Source: Nocardia araoensis NBRC 100135 (GTDB taxonomy: Bacteria > Actinomycetota > Actinomycetes > Mycobacteriales > Mycobacteriaceae). Taken from it: a stretch of 64,000 nt of DNA. How positions within the stretch are numbered: position 1 is the first letter of the stretch; every line of letters begins with the position of its first letter. Where the stretch lies: the NCBI RefSeq assembly GCF_000308435.1, contig NZ_BAFR01000147.1:16231-80230 (forward strand), read 5' to 3'. Under the pieces are notes generated by a model that ran no database searches, had not been told where the DNA came from, and saw nothing but the letters and a program-made list of their open reading frames with translations. Shown here piece by piece: positions 16,674-25,697 of the stretch. Position numbers and translations under genes: made by a program.

Positions 16674-17636
16674 GTGACCGCCCTCTTCCAGCGCTTCCCC
16701 GCTCTGTCCTGGCATCGGCCACTGATGCTGCTCGCCGTCGCGATGGCGCTGCTGACCGTCTGGTCCATCGGTGGCATGGTCCTCGACGACCGCACGTTGA
16801 CCGGGTTGCCGATCTGGGCCAAGTCGGCCAAGTTCGCGCTTTCGGTCCTGATCTACGCCGTGACCTGGGCGTGGCTGCTCGCCCAGCTCACTCGATGGCG
16901 GCGGATCGCCTGGTGGGCCGGGACCGTGGCCGCGCTCGGCTTGGCGGTGGAACTTCTGGTCATCACCACCCAGATCGCGCGGGGCACGACCAGTCACTTC
17001 AATTTCACGACGCCGGTGAACGCGGTGCTGTGGGACATCATGGGGTCCTCGATCGTGCTGGTCTGGATCGCCACCCTGGTCGCGTCGGCGGCGTTGTTCG
17101 CCGACCCGACGGCCGACCCCGCCCGCAACGCGGCGATCCGCTACGGCGCCGCGCTCTCGCTGGCGGGCGCCGCGCTGGGAATGCTGATGGTGCCGCCGAC
17201 CGCCGAGCAGCGGGCGACGGGCAGTGCGATCAGAGGCGCCCACACGGTCGGGCTCGCCGACGGCGGCCCCGGGTTGCCCATCCTCGGCTGGAGCACGGCC
17301 GGCGGCGATCTGCGGGTTCCCCATTTCCTCGGAATGCATGCGTTGCAAGTGCTTCCGCTGGTTCTGCTCGCCGTCGAGTACGGGTCCCGCCGACTTCCGG
17401 CCCTGCGCCCAGCAGGCGCCAGGCGAAGGCTGGTCGTGATCGCCGCGGCGGCCTACGCCGCGCTGCTCGCGGTACTGACCTGGCAGGCGCTGCGCGGACA
17501 ATCGGTGGTCCATCCCGACGCCGCCACCGCGTCGGCTCTCGCCGCTGTCGCCCTCGGTACCGCACTATCCGCGGCAGTCGCGGTGCGGACGAAAAACATC
17601 GCAGCGCAGCCGGTCCCGGTAGGAGCGGGGCGATGA
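16674..17636 (+). CDS. Polytopic membrane protein of unknown function
   Basis: 320 residues from GTG 16674, preceded by GAAAGG. About eight hydrophobic segments: MLLAVAMALLTVWSIGGMVL, FALSVLIYAVTWAWLLAQL, WWAGTVAALGLAVELLVITT, VLWDIMGSSIVLVWIATLVA and others. A notable PHFLGMHALQVLPL motif with two His lies in a later segment, and ITTQIARGTTSHFNFTTPVN in a loop. I do not recognise a named transporter family. First gene of a MerR-controlled three-gene unit, coupled to the next by ATGA. Confidence 0.75.
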   Translation: MTALFQRFPALSWHRPLMLLAVAMALLTVWSIGGMVLDDRTLTGLPIWAKSAKFALSVLIYAVTWAWLLAQLTRWRRIAWWAGTVAALGLAVELLVITTQIARGTTSHFNFTTPVNAVLWDIMGSSIVLVWIATLVASAALFADPTADPARNAAIRYGAALSLAGAALGMLMVPPTAEQRATGSAIRGAHTVGLADGGPGLPILGWSTAGGDLRVPHFLGMHALQVLPLVLLAVEYGSRRLPALRPAGARRRLVVIAAAAYAALLAVLTWQALRGQSVVHPDAATASALAAVALGTALSAAVAVRTKNIAAQPVPVGAGR

Positions 17637-18079
17637 CGGAATTGCTGTTCGACATCACCTTCTGGTTCGCGGCGCCGTTCTGGGCACTGATGATCCTGGC
17701 GCCGGGATGGCGACGGACCAGTGCGATCGTCGCCTCGCCGCTCATCTGCCTGCCTCCCCTGCTCGTCTACGCGGCCCTGGTCGCGCCCGAGTTCGGCCCG
17801 TTCGCCGCGGCGCTCGTCGATCCGGAGCTGCCCGGGCTGCGCGAAGTGCTGGGCCGAGAGGCGGGGGCCGCGGCGGCGTGGGCTCATTTCGTGGCCTTCG
17901 ACCTGTTTCTCGGGCGCTGGATCTTCCTGGACAGTCGCGCGCGTGGCCGCACTCCGCTGCTGATCAGCCCGCTGCTCGTGCTCACCATCCTGTTCGCGCC
18001 GATCGGCGTGCTGCTCTACCTGCTCATCCGAATCACCACGACACCGGCGTCCGGCCGGTCGGTCCCCCTGGAGGCATGA
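17633..18079 (+). CDS. ABA4-like (DUF4281) membrane protein
   Basis: 148 residues, four membrane segments. FAAPFWALMILAPGWRRT, AWAHFVAFDLFLGRWIFLD and the terminal LLYLLIRIT match the ABA4-like family, named for a plant protein needed for neoxanthin formation. In bacteria the role is unknown. ATG 17633 overlaps the previous stop and has AGGAGCGGGG just upstream. Coupled by ATGA to the next gene, so the three membrane proteins are made together. Confidence 0.78.
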   Translation: MTELLFDITFWFAAPFWALMILAPGWRRTSAIVASPLICLPPLLVYAALVAPEFGPFAAALVDPELPGLREVLGREAGAAAAWAHFVAFDLFLGRWIFLDSRARGRTPLLISPLLVLTILFAPIGVLLYLLIRITTTPASGRSVPLEA

Positions 18080-18636
18080 TGGAAACCCTCATCGTTCTGC
18101 TGACCACGCTTCTGACGTTGCGCGCCGCGGGCGCTCTCGGCGCGCGCCGATTCGCCGCATGGCCCACCTGCGCCGCCTACGCACTCGGCGTGATGCTGAT
18201 CATGACCGGCACCACGCATTTCCTTCCCGAGACGTTCGCGGACTCCCCCGTTCCCACCCACGCGGATCTGCTCCCGATGGTGCCGCCGTTCGTCCCGTTC
18301 CCCGGTGCGATGGTCTACCTGACCGGCGTACTGGAACTGCTCGGCGCGGTGGGCCTCTTCCTCGCGGCCACCCGCCGTGCCGCGGGGCTCGGGCTCACCG
18401 CCCTGTTCGTCGTGCTGCTGCCCGCCAACATCTACGCGGCGGTCTCCCACATCCCGTTCAACGGCGCACCCGCTTCGCCACTGTGGGAGCGCATTCCGGA
18501 GCAGGCGCTGTACATCGGCGTCGCCCTGTGGGCGGCCGGGATCCTGCGCTTCCCGCGACGAGCGGGCAGTGACCGAATCGAGAACGCGGCGGTGACTTCG
18601 AAGCCGCGCACGGGATCTCGAAACATACCCGGCTGA
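18076..18636 (+). CDS. DoxX-like membrane protein
   Basis: 186 residues from ATG 18076, overlapping the ABA4-like stop. Four membrane segments with the DoxX-like pattern: GVMLIMTGTTHFLPETF, FPGAMVYLTGVLELLGAVGLF, GLGLTALFVVLLPANIYAAV, ALYIGVALWAAGILRF, and a polar C-terminal tail. Last gene of the MerR-controlled unit. DoxX relatives are linked to thiol and redox stress systems, but no catalytic residue is visible here. Confidence 0.75.
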   Translation: MMETLIVLLTTLLTLRAAGALGARRFAAWPTCAAYALGVMLIMTGTTHFLPETFADSPVPTHADLLPMVPPFVPFPGAMVYLTGVLELLGAVGLFLAATRRAAGLGLTALFVVLLPANIYAAVSHIPFNGAPASPLWERIPEQALYIGVALWAAGILRFPRRAGSDRIENAAVTSKPRTGSRNIPG

Positions 18637-18753
18637 ACCGGAGCTCGGCGTCGCCGCCTCGAAACTCATTGCCGAGGTGTCGCTTTCGCTATCGGTGCTC
18701 GCGACTACCCGATTTCCCTGAATGGGCTGCGCGCGGCCGGGTACAACGGAATC

Positions 18754-19707
18754 GTGAGTGCTTCTCGGTATTTGGGCGCGCTCGTCGGCGCGCTGGCGAC
18801 GGTTGTCGTGGTCTCGGTCTTCTCCGTCCGTCCCGCCGAAGCCGATTCCGCGCGTGCGCGCGTGGTCGGGGAGGCTCCGCTCGGCGGATCGGTGTCACAG
18901 GTCGATGTCTACTCGCCCTCGATGGACAAAGTGATCACCAATCGGGTGATCCGGGCGGCGGGCGGTGCACCAGCGCCGACGCTGTACCTGCTCACCGGTA
19001 TCGGGGGTGGAGTCGACGGCATCTCCTGGTGGGACGACACCGACGTCCGGGAGTTCTTCGCCGACAAGCACGTCAACGTGGTGATGCCGGTCGGCGGCGC
19101 CTACAGCATGTACACCGACTGGCTCGCCGACGATCCGGCGGTCGGGCGCAATCGATGGCAGACCTACCTCACGCGGGAGCTACCGGCGACGCTCGACGCC
19201 GAACTCGGCGCCACCGGGCGCAACGCGATCGCGGGGGTGTCGATGAGCGCCGGGTCCGCGGTCGATCTCGCGATCCAGGCGCCCGACGTGTACGACGCGG
19301 TGGCGGCCTACAGCGGATGCCCGTGGGCCGCGGACGCCGTCGGCGCGGCGATGGTGAGCGCGCAGGTCATCCGAGGTGGGGGTAATCCGGCGAACATGTG
19401 GGGCGCTCCCGGCGACGTGATCTGGCGGGCGCACGACGCGTTCACCAACGCGGGCGCACTGGCCGGGAAGACCGTCTACTTGTCCGCCGCCTCCGGCACT
19501 CCCGGTGCGATCGATCGCGGCGGCCTGCCCTTTCCGCCCATCGAGGCGATAGCAGGCTCCTGCACGGCGGCCTTCGCCGATCGTCTCGACGAGCTCGGCC
19601 TGCCCGCGATCCACGTGCACCGCGCGGAAGGCTCGCACACCTGGGGGCAGTTCGAGACCGACCTCCACGATTCGTGGCCGCACCTGGCGCGCGCCCTCGG
19701 CGCGTGA
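18754..19707 (+). CDS. Secreted mycolyltransferase/esterase of the antigen 85 family
   Basis: 317 residues from GTG 18754 with a signal peptide (about 30 residues, ALVGALATVVVVSVFSV then AEADSA). The mature part has the esterase D/Ag85 fold: VDVYSPSMDKVI, LLTGIGGGVDGISWWDD, the nucleophile elbow AGVSMSAGSAVDLA (Ser), and the C-terminal SHTWGQFETDLHDSWPHLA with the catalytic His. Such enzymes transfer mycolyl groups between trehalose mycolates and the cell wall arabinogalactan. This is one of the main signs that the organism makes mycolic acids. Single gene. Confidence 0.88.
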   Translation: MSASRYLGALVGALATVVVVSVFSVRPAEADSARARVVGEAPLGGSVSQVDVYSPSMDKVITNRVIRAAGGAPAPTLYLLTGIGGGVDGISWWDDTDVREFFADKHVNVVMPVGGAYSMYTDWLADDPAVGRNRWQTYLTRELPATLDAELGATGRNAIAGVSMSAGSAVDLAIQAPDVYDAVAAYSGCPWAADAVGAAMVSAQVIRGGGNPANMWGAPGDVIWRAHDAFTNAGALAGKTVYLSAASGTPGAIDRGGLPFPPIEAIAGSCTAAFADRLDELGLPAIHVHRAEGSHTWGQFETDLHDSWPHLARALGA

Positions 19708-19750
19708 GGATTCGGACTGCCGCGGCCCGCGGTCACCTCCGCGGGGATGT

Positions 19751-20830
19751 TCACAAGCCTTCGTCGACGGGATAGCGCGCGGCGAGCGCGGACCGGTCGC
19801 CGAGACGGAAGTTCATGACGAGGTCGTCGGCGACCTGCACCAGCACGTCGCGTCCCTCGACCGCCGCCGCCCACTCCATCGGCAGTCCGGAGACACCGTG
19901 CGCGGCGCCGATCAGATTGCCCGCCACCGCGCCCGTGGAGTCCGAATCACCCGAGTGGTTCACCGCCAGGAGCAGCGCCGCGCGAGCGTCACCGGTCCTG
20001 GCCGCGTGCAAGGCGCAGTACACCGCGATGGCCAGGCACTCTTCGGCGACCCACCCTTCGCCCACCCGCTCGACCTGTTCGGCGGAGACAGGGTGCTCGG
20101 ACAATTCCACGGCGCGGGTCAGCGCCGCCACCGTCTCCGCGCTCGAAGGGATGGCGGCGAGCTGAGTGATCGTCTCCCGCACTGCGATCGCCGGCTCGCT
20201 TCCGCTCACAACCCGGTCGACCAGTGCCGCGAACGCCCCCGCGGCGAGATATCCCGTGGGGTGCCCGTGGGTCAGCTGTGCGGCCCGCGCGGCAGTGGTG
20301 AACGCGAGATCGGGCCCGACACCGCACAATCCGAAGGGCGCCGACCGCATGACGGTGCCGCATCCCTTCGAATGCGGATTCACCGGCCCACTCGCACCGA
20401 ACGTGACCGGTGCGAGATATCCCCTGGACTGCTGTCCCAGTCCGGACATGCAGGCGTTCCCCGGCGCCCGCACCGCGTACAGGAACGGAAGACTCGCCAG
20501 CCAGCCGTCGACGTGTGGTGCGGGCGCCTCCTGCCGCTGAGTCTGCAACCAGCGCAGATAGGCTCGGCGCAAGGCGGGCACCGGATCGGCGCCGGGCGCG
20601 GAGCGCAACAGCCCCTCCGCGGTGAACAGTGTCATCTGGGTGTCGTCGGTCACCTGCTGCGGCGCGTCCTGGGCGTACTGGGGCAGGAAACCCGTCACGC
20701 CTTCGTCGCCGTAGCGCTGCCGAATCTGCTCCAACCGCAGGAATTCGATCGGCCAGCCGAGCGCGTCACCGACCGCCCCACCCAGCAGACAACCCCGGAC
20801 CCGATCGAAGACCGTCATGTAATCCGCCAC
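19751..20830 (-). CDS. ADP-ribosylglycohydrolase-family protein
   Basis: 359 residues. RVRGCLLGGAVGDALGWPIEF at the N-terminus, VTDDTQMTLFTAEGLLRS (metal ligands DDT), GCGTVMRSAPFGL and the C-terminal NHSGDSDSTGAVAGNLIGA (second metal site) are the DraG-type dinuclear metal signature. It removes ADP-ribose from proteins or small molecules, or a related N-glycosidic bond. Start GTG 20830; an in-frame ATG four codons later is also possible. Stand-alone gene with no toxin or transferase partner beside it. Confidence 0.88.
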   Translation of the reverse strand: MADYMTVFDRVRGCLLGGAVGDALGWPIEFLRLEQIRQRYGDEGVTGFLPQYAQDAPQQVTDDTQMTLFTAEGLLRSAPGADPVPALRRAYLRWLQTQRQEAPAPHVDGWLASLPFLYAVRAPGNACMSGLGQQSRGYLAPVTFGASGPVNPHSKGCGTVMRSAPFGLCGVGPDLAFTTAARAAQLTHGHPTGYLAAGAFAALVDRVVSGSEPAIAVRETITQLAAIPSSAETVAALTRAVELSEHPVSAEQVERVGEGWVAEECLAIAVYCALHAARTGDARAALLLAVNHSGDSDSTGAVAGNLIGAAHGVSGLPMEWAAAVEGRDVLVQVADDLVMNFRLGDRSALAARYPVDEGL

Positions 20831-20919
20831 GAGACATCATTGCGTATCCCGCGCGGCCCCTGCCCGCCGCGCGGCCACCAGAACAGGTCTCGACCGAAGT
20901 ACCGTGACGATCTCCGCGG

Positions 20920-21031
20920 TCAGATGATCGGACAGATCCCGAGCGCAGCCGTCCTGGGCAGATAGCCGTCGGCGTCCTTCACTCCGAAATCGCCGGTGCG
21001 AAACCAGCCGTCGACCACCGCGGCGGCGGTA
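20920..21031 (-). pseudogene. Remnant of an acyl-CoA synthetase (AMP-binding) gene
   Basis: The minus strand encodes PTAAAVVDGWFRTGDFGVKD then ADGYLPRTAALGICPII and a stop. VDGWFRTGDFGxxDADGYL is the A8-region motif of adenylate-forming acyl-CoA ligases. Everything N-terminal and the C-terminal lid after GYL are missing, so only about 25 recognisable codons survive between the glycohydrolase and the TetR gene. Confidence 0.55.
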
Positions 21032-21103
21032 GGACACTGAAACTAGCGGCGCAAGTATCCGGGGCCCGCGCCTGCGAGAATGCGAGGACGGAAAGGAGAC
21101 TTC

Positions 21104-21754
21104 ATGGCACGACCACGCCGGCCGCTGCTGACCCGCGACCGCATCATCGACACCACCCTCGCCTTGGTCGACGCCGAGGGTCTGAGCGCTGTCTCGACGC
21201 GGCGGCTGGCCACCGAGTTGGGCGTGCAGGGGCCCTCGCTGTACAACCATGTCCGCACCAAGGACGACCTCATCGACGCCGTGGTGGACGCCGTTCTCGG
21301 GGAAGTCGACATCTCGATGTTCGAGGGATTGTCGGCCGAGAATCGAGACTGGCGCTCGTCACTGCGCGAGTGGGCCCGCTCCTACCGCACCGCGATGGCG
21401 GCGCACCCGCACATCGTGCCCGCCTTGGCGAGCGGTCCCGGTCATCGCCCCAACGCATTGCGCATGGCCGACGCGGTCTTCGGCGGCCTCGTCGCGGCGG
21501 GCTGGCCGCGCCGCGAGGCCACCACCGTCGGCACGACCATGCGCTACTTCCTCACCGGAGCGTCGCTGGGATCGTTCGCCGCGGGCTTCCCCTCCGATGT
21601 CGCGGTCTACGCCGACGCGTATCCGCATCTGAACGAGGCGCACCTGCTGGCCGAGCGGCAGCAGCGGATCGATCGGGACGCCTTCGAAGTCGGTCTGGAA
21701 TCTCTGCTGGACGGGCTGGAGACCCGCTATCGGCTACTCGCGGGTGGCGGGTAG
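21104..21754 (+). CDS. TetR-family regulator (TetR_C ligand domain)
   Basis: 216 residues from ATG 21104, with AAAGGAGA at the ideal distance. LLTRDRIIDTTLALVDAEGL and LATELGVQGPSLYNHVRTKDDL form the DNA-binding domain; the ligand domain has WRSSLREWARSYRTAMAAHP, as in TetR/TetR_C proteins. Neighbours are an acyl-CoA synthetase remnant upstream and a convergent P450 gene; no dyad operator was seen in the short upstream gap. Target unknown. Confidence 0.86.
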   Translation: MARPRRPLLTRDRIIDTTLALVDAEGLSAVSTRRLATELGVQGPSLYNHVRTKDDLIDAVVDAVLGEVDISMFEGLSAENRDWRSSLREWARSYRTAMAAHPHIVPALASGPGHRPNALRMADAVFGGLVAAGWPRREATTVGTTMRYFLTGASLGSFAAGFPSDVAVYADAYPHLNEAHLLAERQQRIDRDAFEVGLESLLDGLETRYRLLAGGG

Positions 21755-21889
21755 CTCTTCACGCCGGAACGCTCGTTTCCGCCCTGCGCCGACGTGCCGC
21801 GGAAATCCGCCGCCCGAGCACGCCCTGATGCGGTGACATACGGCCTGCCGTCACGCCCGGCGCACGCGGTTCTGCGACCCTCTCGTGCA

Positions 21890-23131
21890 CTACAGCAGCG
21901 GCGGCGACTCCGGGAAGACCACCGGCAGGGCGGTCAGCGCTCGATGGAAGGGACCCGGACGCCAGGTCAGCTCCCCGACCGGCACCGCGAGGCGTAGCTC
22001 CGGCAGCGCGTCGAGCAGCTGGTCGATCGCGTCCTGGGCGATCAGATAGGCCAGCGAATTCGCGGGACAGGCGTGCGGCCCACCGCCGAACGCCAGATGG
22101 GCGCGGTTGCCCGCGTAGCGGTCGGCGCGGATCGCCGGATCGGTGTTGCAGGCGGCCATGCTGATCACGACCGGCTGATGGGCGGGCAACCAGACGTCGT
22201 CGATCAGGATCGGCTGCTTGGGGAAACTGAAGCAGAAGTTCGCCATCGGCGGGTCGTTGAACAGCACCTCGTCCAGCGCGTCCCGGGTCGACAGGCTGCC
22301 GCCGAGTACGCTGCCGCCGAACCGTTCGTCGGTGAGGATCAGCAGCAGCGTGTTGACGATCAGATTCAGCTGCGGCTCGATGCCCGCGCCGTACAGCGTG
22401 CCCAGCTGGTGGACCATCTCGGTGTCGGTCAACCCGGAGGAGTGCCGGAGCATGCGCGTGGTGATGTCATCACCCGGATCGGCCCGCTTCAGCACCGTCA
22501 ACTCGCCCAGCGAATCGATGAGCATCTTGTTCCCCTGTTCCGCGTCGACGCCCTCGAAGATCGCGGCCATACCGGTCGCGGCGCGCTCCGCGATCTCGGC
22601 CGGACAACCCAGCATGGCGTTCAGCACCGCGAAGGCGAGCGGAAAAGCGTACTGGCGCACGATATCCGCGGAACCGGCCGCGCAGAACGAGTTGATCAGG
22701 GGTGTCGCCAGCTGCGCGACGGTGTCGTGCAGCCCGTACATGTCGATCTTGGCCAGACCCGCGACGTTGGCTTGCCGATAGCGGGCATGCTCGGCTCCGG
22801 CGTTCCGCAACGCGTTCGGCCGCCACTGCATCATCGGCAGCACCGGGCAATCGGCGGCGATGTCCTGCTGCCACGCGCGGGGATCGGCCGGAAAGTGGTC
22901 CGGATCGTTCAGAATCCGCACGGCGGTGTGATACCCGAGCACCAAGGTGGCCGGCACACCCGGCGCCAGTTCCACCGGCGCCAACGATCCGTACCGCTCA
23001 CGCATCTGGCGATAGGCGCTGTGCGGATCCGCGGCGAACTCGTTGGAGAACAAGGGAATCCGCGGGACATCGGTGTCGATCGGCGAACCGAGCGGTGCGC
23101 GGCTGTGCGCGGAGGACGGGGGCATCGTCAT
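21890..23131 (-). CDS. Cytochrome P450 lacking the ExxR arginine (CYP157-like)
   Basis: 413 residues from ATG 23131. The heme loop HLAFGGGPHACPANSLA carries the thiolate Cys. The I-helix reads LYGAGIEPQLNLIVNTLL without the usual AGxxTT acid-alcohol pair, and the K-helix reads ALDEVLFNDPPMAN, so Arg of the otherwise near-invariant ExxR is Phe. AACNTDPAIRADRYAGNRAH and WRPGPFHRALTALPVVFP match the CYP157 style of Streptomyces, where ExxR is also lost. Those are often tied to conservon GTPase operons; none is present here. Divergent from the flavin amine oxidase. Confidence 0.82.
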   Translation of the reverse strand: MTMPPSSAHSRAPLGSPIDTDVPRIPLFSNEFAADPHSAYRQMRERYGSLAPVELAPGVPATLVLGYHTAVRILNDPDHFPADPRAWQQDIAADCPVLPMMQWRPNALRNAGAEHARYRQANVAGLAKIDMYGLHDTVAQLATPLINSFCAAGSADIVRQYAFPLAFAVLNAMLGCPAEIAERAATGMAAIFEGVDAEQGNKMLIDSLGELTVLKRADPGDDITTRMLRHSSGLTDTEMVHQLGTLYGAGIEPQLNLIVNTLLLILTDERFGGSVLGGSLSTRDALDEVLFNDPPMANFCFSFPKQPILIDDVWLPAHQPVVISMAACNTDPAIRADRYAGNRAHLAFGGGPHACPANSLAYLIAQDAIDQLLDALPELRLAVPVGELTWRPGPFHRALTALPVVFPESPPLL

Positions 23132-23432
23132 CGGAGAAGCTCCAGGCGGTCGGACAACAGGATCCGTGAGCCTAAGCGCACTTGCGCCTTCGCTGCAGCC
23201 ATACGCGGCCATTGACGGACATGGTCCGGCTGCGCCATTCGGGCAGCCCGCAGGCCGCCCGCACCGGAAACGACTCGAGATGACCGGCCGCCGCAAGTTG
23301 CTATAGAATTGCCCCGATATTCGACGCGTTGACCTGATCGAAGGCGAATCGCACCCGCTGTGTCGAGTGCGCCGGTCGAGCGCAGGTAACACGGTGGCCG
23401 TGCGCGAAACTGCAACCCGAGGACGGCACGCC
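23132..23432. other. Divergent control region, no gene seen
   Basis: This 301-base gap separates the P450 and amine-oxidase starts. It has an AT-richer patch (CAAGTTGCTATAGAATTG, near 23290-23307) that could hold a promoter, but no clear -35/-10 pair with proper spacing, no convincing dyad and no coding frame were found. Confidence 0.4.
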
Positions 23433-24797
23433 ATGACAGACGTCGACTTTTGCGTAATCGGTGGGGGATTCGCGGGATTGACGGCCGCGCTGCGGCTGAA
23501 ACAGATGGGTCGATCGGTGGCGCTGCTGGAAGCCAGGGACCGCCTCGGCGGTCGCACGTTCACCGAGGTGCGCGAGGACGGGTCGTGGATCGATCGCGGC
23601 GGCGCGTGGATCGGGCCTGGCCAGGACCGCATCCAAGCGCTGATGACCGAGTTCGGGGTACCGAGCTACAAGCAGTACACCGACGGCGAGGCCATGATGG
23701 TGGTCGACGGCAAGCAGCACCGCTACACCGGCACGATCCCGTGGACCATGAGCCCGTGGGCGGCGATGAACCTCGGCGCCGTCTTCCTCGAGCTGGGACA
23801 TATGTGCAAGTCGGTTCCACTCGAAGCGCCGTGGGCGGCGAAGAAGGCCGACAAGTGGGATCAGGTCAGCCTGGCGCACTGGCTGGAGACCAATGTCCTG
23901 TCCAAGCCGGCGCACGATCTGCTCGAGACCGCCGTCGCCGGCTGCTACACCTCGGCGGCGTCGGAGGTCTCGCTGCTTTTCGTCCTGTACCAGATGGCCT
24001 CGGGCGGCGGGCCGGGCTTCGTGCTCGGCGTCAAAGACGCGGCCCAGGACGCGCGACCGGTCGGGGGTATGGGCGCCATCTACCGGCCGATGGCCGCCGA
24101 ACTCGGCGACGCGATCCACCTGTCACAGGCGGTCCGCTGCATCCACCAGGACGACGCGGGGGTGACGGTCCGCGCGACCGACCTGAGGCTGCGCGCGCGC
24201 CGGGCGATCGTGACCGTTCCCCTCGCGGTCGCAGGCCAGATCTCGTACAAACCGATGCTGCCCGCCGACCGCATGTTCCTGCATCAGCGCATGCCGAGCG
24301 GGTCGATCATCAAAGTCTCCGTCGTGTACGACGAGCCGTTCTGGCGGGGCGACGGCCTGTCCGGCCAGTCCGCCGCGCCGGGTTCGCCCGCGACGATCAC
24401 CATCGATGCGTGCACGGACACCGGGCGGCCCGGGGTCCTGTGCGTCATCATCGAGGGACCCATCGCGCGGCAGGTCGCCCGACTCGACTACGCGGAGCGC
24501 CGCGGCGCGATCCTCGACGCGCTCGTCGAGCGATTCGGCCCGAAGGCGCGCTCGCCGGTCGACTACCTCGAGCAGGACTGGAGCGCCGAGCGTTACTCCG
24601 GTGGCGGGATGCTCAGCCACGCGCCCACCGGGGTGCTCACGCAATTCGGCCACGCCCTGCGCGAGCCGTGCGGCCGCGTCCACTGGGCGGGCACCGAGAG
24701 TTCCGCGGTCATGTGCGGCTGGATCGACGGGGCCATCCGCTCCGGCGAACGCGCGGCCAGCGAAGTGCTGGAACACGAGACCGCGGCGGTGGGCTGA
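23433..24797 (+). CDS. Flavin-dependent amine oxidase
   Basis: 454 residues from ATG 23433 (GAGGA upstream). DFCVIGGGFAGLTAALRLKQ is the FAD-binding dinucleotide motif, LLEARDRLGGRTFTE follows as in monoamine oxidases, RGGAWIGPGQDRI and the C-terminal HWAGTESSAVMCGWIDGAIRSGERAA close the flavin site; SGGGMLSHAPTGVL matches the family. Length equals bacterial flavin monoamine oxidases. Oxidises an amine to an imine with hydrogen peroxide release; substrate unknown. Followed four bases later by a methyltransferase gene, so the pair is probably co-transcribed. Confidence 0.9.
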   Translation: MTDVDFCVIGGGFAGLTAALRLKQMGRSVALLEARDRLGGRTFTEVREDGSWIDRGGAWIGPGQDRIQALMTEFGVPSYKQYTDGEAMMVVDGKQHRYTGTIPWTMSPWAAMNLGAVFLELGHMCKSVPLEAPWAAKKADKWDQVSLAHWLETNVLSKPAHDLLETAVAGCYTSAASEVSLLFVLYQMASGGGPGFVLGVKDAAQDARPVGGMGAIYRPMAAELGDAIHLSQAVRCIHQDDAGVTVRATDLRLRARRAIVTVPLAVAGQISYKPMLPADRMFLHQRMPSGSIIKVSVVYDEPFWRGDGLSGQSAAPGSPATITIDACTDTGRPGVLCVIIEGPIARQVARLDYAERRGAILDALVERFGPKARSPVDYLEQDWSAERYSGGGMLSHAPTGVLTQFGHALREPCGRVHWAGTESSAVMCGWIDGAIRSGERAASEVLEHETAAVG

Positions 24798-24800
24798 GCG

Positions 24801-25691
24801 ATGCGAACCGACGGAGACGTATGGGACATCGTCAGCAGTGTCGGGCTCACCGCGTTGGGAGTCGCGACGTTCCGGGCGCTGGAGACAACCGCTCCCGATC
24901 CGTTGATCCGGGACGACTACGCGCCCCTGTTCGTCGCGGCTTCGGGCCATCCGCATTTCACCGGGCTGCTGGCGGACCCCTCCCAGCTCGACGACATACC
25001 GCTGGTCCCCGGGTTCATGGGCTTCCGCACGAAGTTCTTCGACGACTTCTTCCTGTCGGCCGCCGCGGCGGGTGTTCGGCAAGCCGTGATCGTCGCCGCG
25101 GGGTTGGACGCGCGGGCACATCGCCTCGACTGGCCCGCCGGTACCACGGTCTACGAGATCGACCAGCCCAAAGTCCTCGAATTCAAGGAGAGGGTGCTCA
25201 CCGAGAACGGCGCGCGCCCGAAAGCCGACCGGCGCACGGTGGCCGTCGACCTGCGCGAGGACTGGCCCGCCGCGCTGCGCAACGCGGGTTTCGATCCCGG
25301 CGAACCGGCCGCATGGTCCGCCGAGGGGTTGCTGCCCTACCTGCCCGGCGCCGCGCAGGACAAACTGTTCGAGTACATCGACGACTTGTCCGCCCCTGGC
25401 AGCAGGCTGGCCGTGGAAAGCTTCGTGGCCGGAACCGACGTCAAACGCTTCGCGAACATCGAGAAGAAGTATTTCGACCGCTGCAACCCGTTCGGTGACG
25501 TCGATCCGGCCGAATTGTTCTACGACGACGACCGGGCCGATCCGGCGCAGTGGCTGGCCGGCCACGGCTGGTCGGTGCGGAGCGAGAGTCCGAGCGAACT
25601 CGCCGCGTCCTACAGGCGATCGGTCCAGGACCTCCCCGAGGAACTCGACGAGCTGTGGCGGCAGCCCAGGCTTCTGACCGCCGTGCGGTAG
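24801..25691 (+). CDS. Class I SAM-dependent methyltransferase (mycobacterial leucine-carboxyl-methyltransferase-like type)
   Basis: 296 residues. FMGFRTKFFDDFFLSAAAAG, then VIVAAGLDARAHRLDWP (SAM loop), YEIDQPKVLEFKERVL and AWSAEGLLPYLPGAAQDKLF are the signature series of the large mycobacterial family of putative S-adenosylmethionine-dependent methyltransferases. Substrates are largely unknown. Starts four bases after the amine oxidase stop; possible O- or N-methylation of the same metabolite is an inference from that spacing. Confidence 0.88.
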   Translation: MRTDGDVWDIVSSVGLTALGVATFRALETTAPDPLIRDDYAPLFVAASGHPHFTGLLADPSQLDDIPLVPGFMGFRTKFFDDFFLSAAAAGVRQAVIVAAGLDARAHRLDWPAGTTVYEIDQPKVLEFKERVLTENGARPKADRRTVAVDLREDWPAALRNAGFDPGEPAAWSAEGLLPYLPGAAQDKLFEYIDDLSAPGSRLAVESFVAGTDVKRFANIEKKYFDRCNPFGDVDPAELFYDDDRADPAQWLAGHGWSVRSESPSELAASYRRSVQDLPEELDELWRQPRLLTAVR

Positions 25692-25697
25692 GCCGCG

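Noticed and set aside
20837..21250. Minus-strand frame of 137 codons ending LTAEIVTVLRSRPVLVAARR
   Set aside because: It runs antisense through the start of the TetR gene and through the acyl-CoA synthetase relic in another frame; no motif or start supports it.
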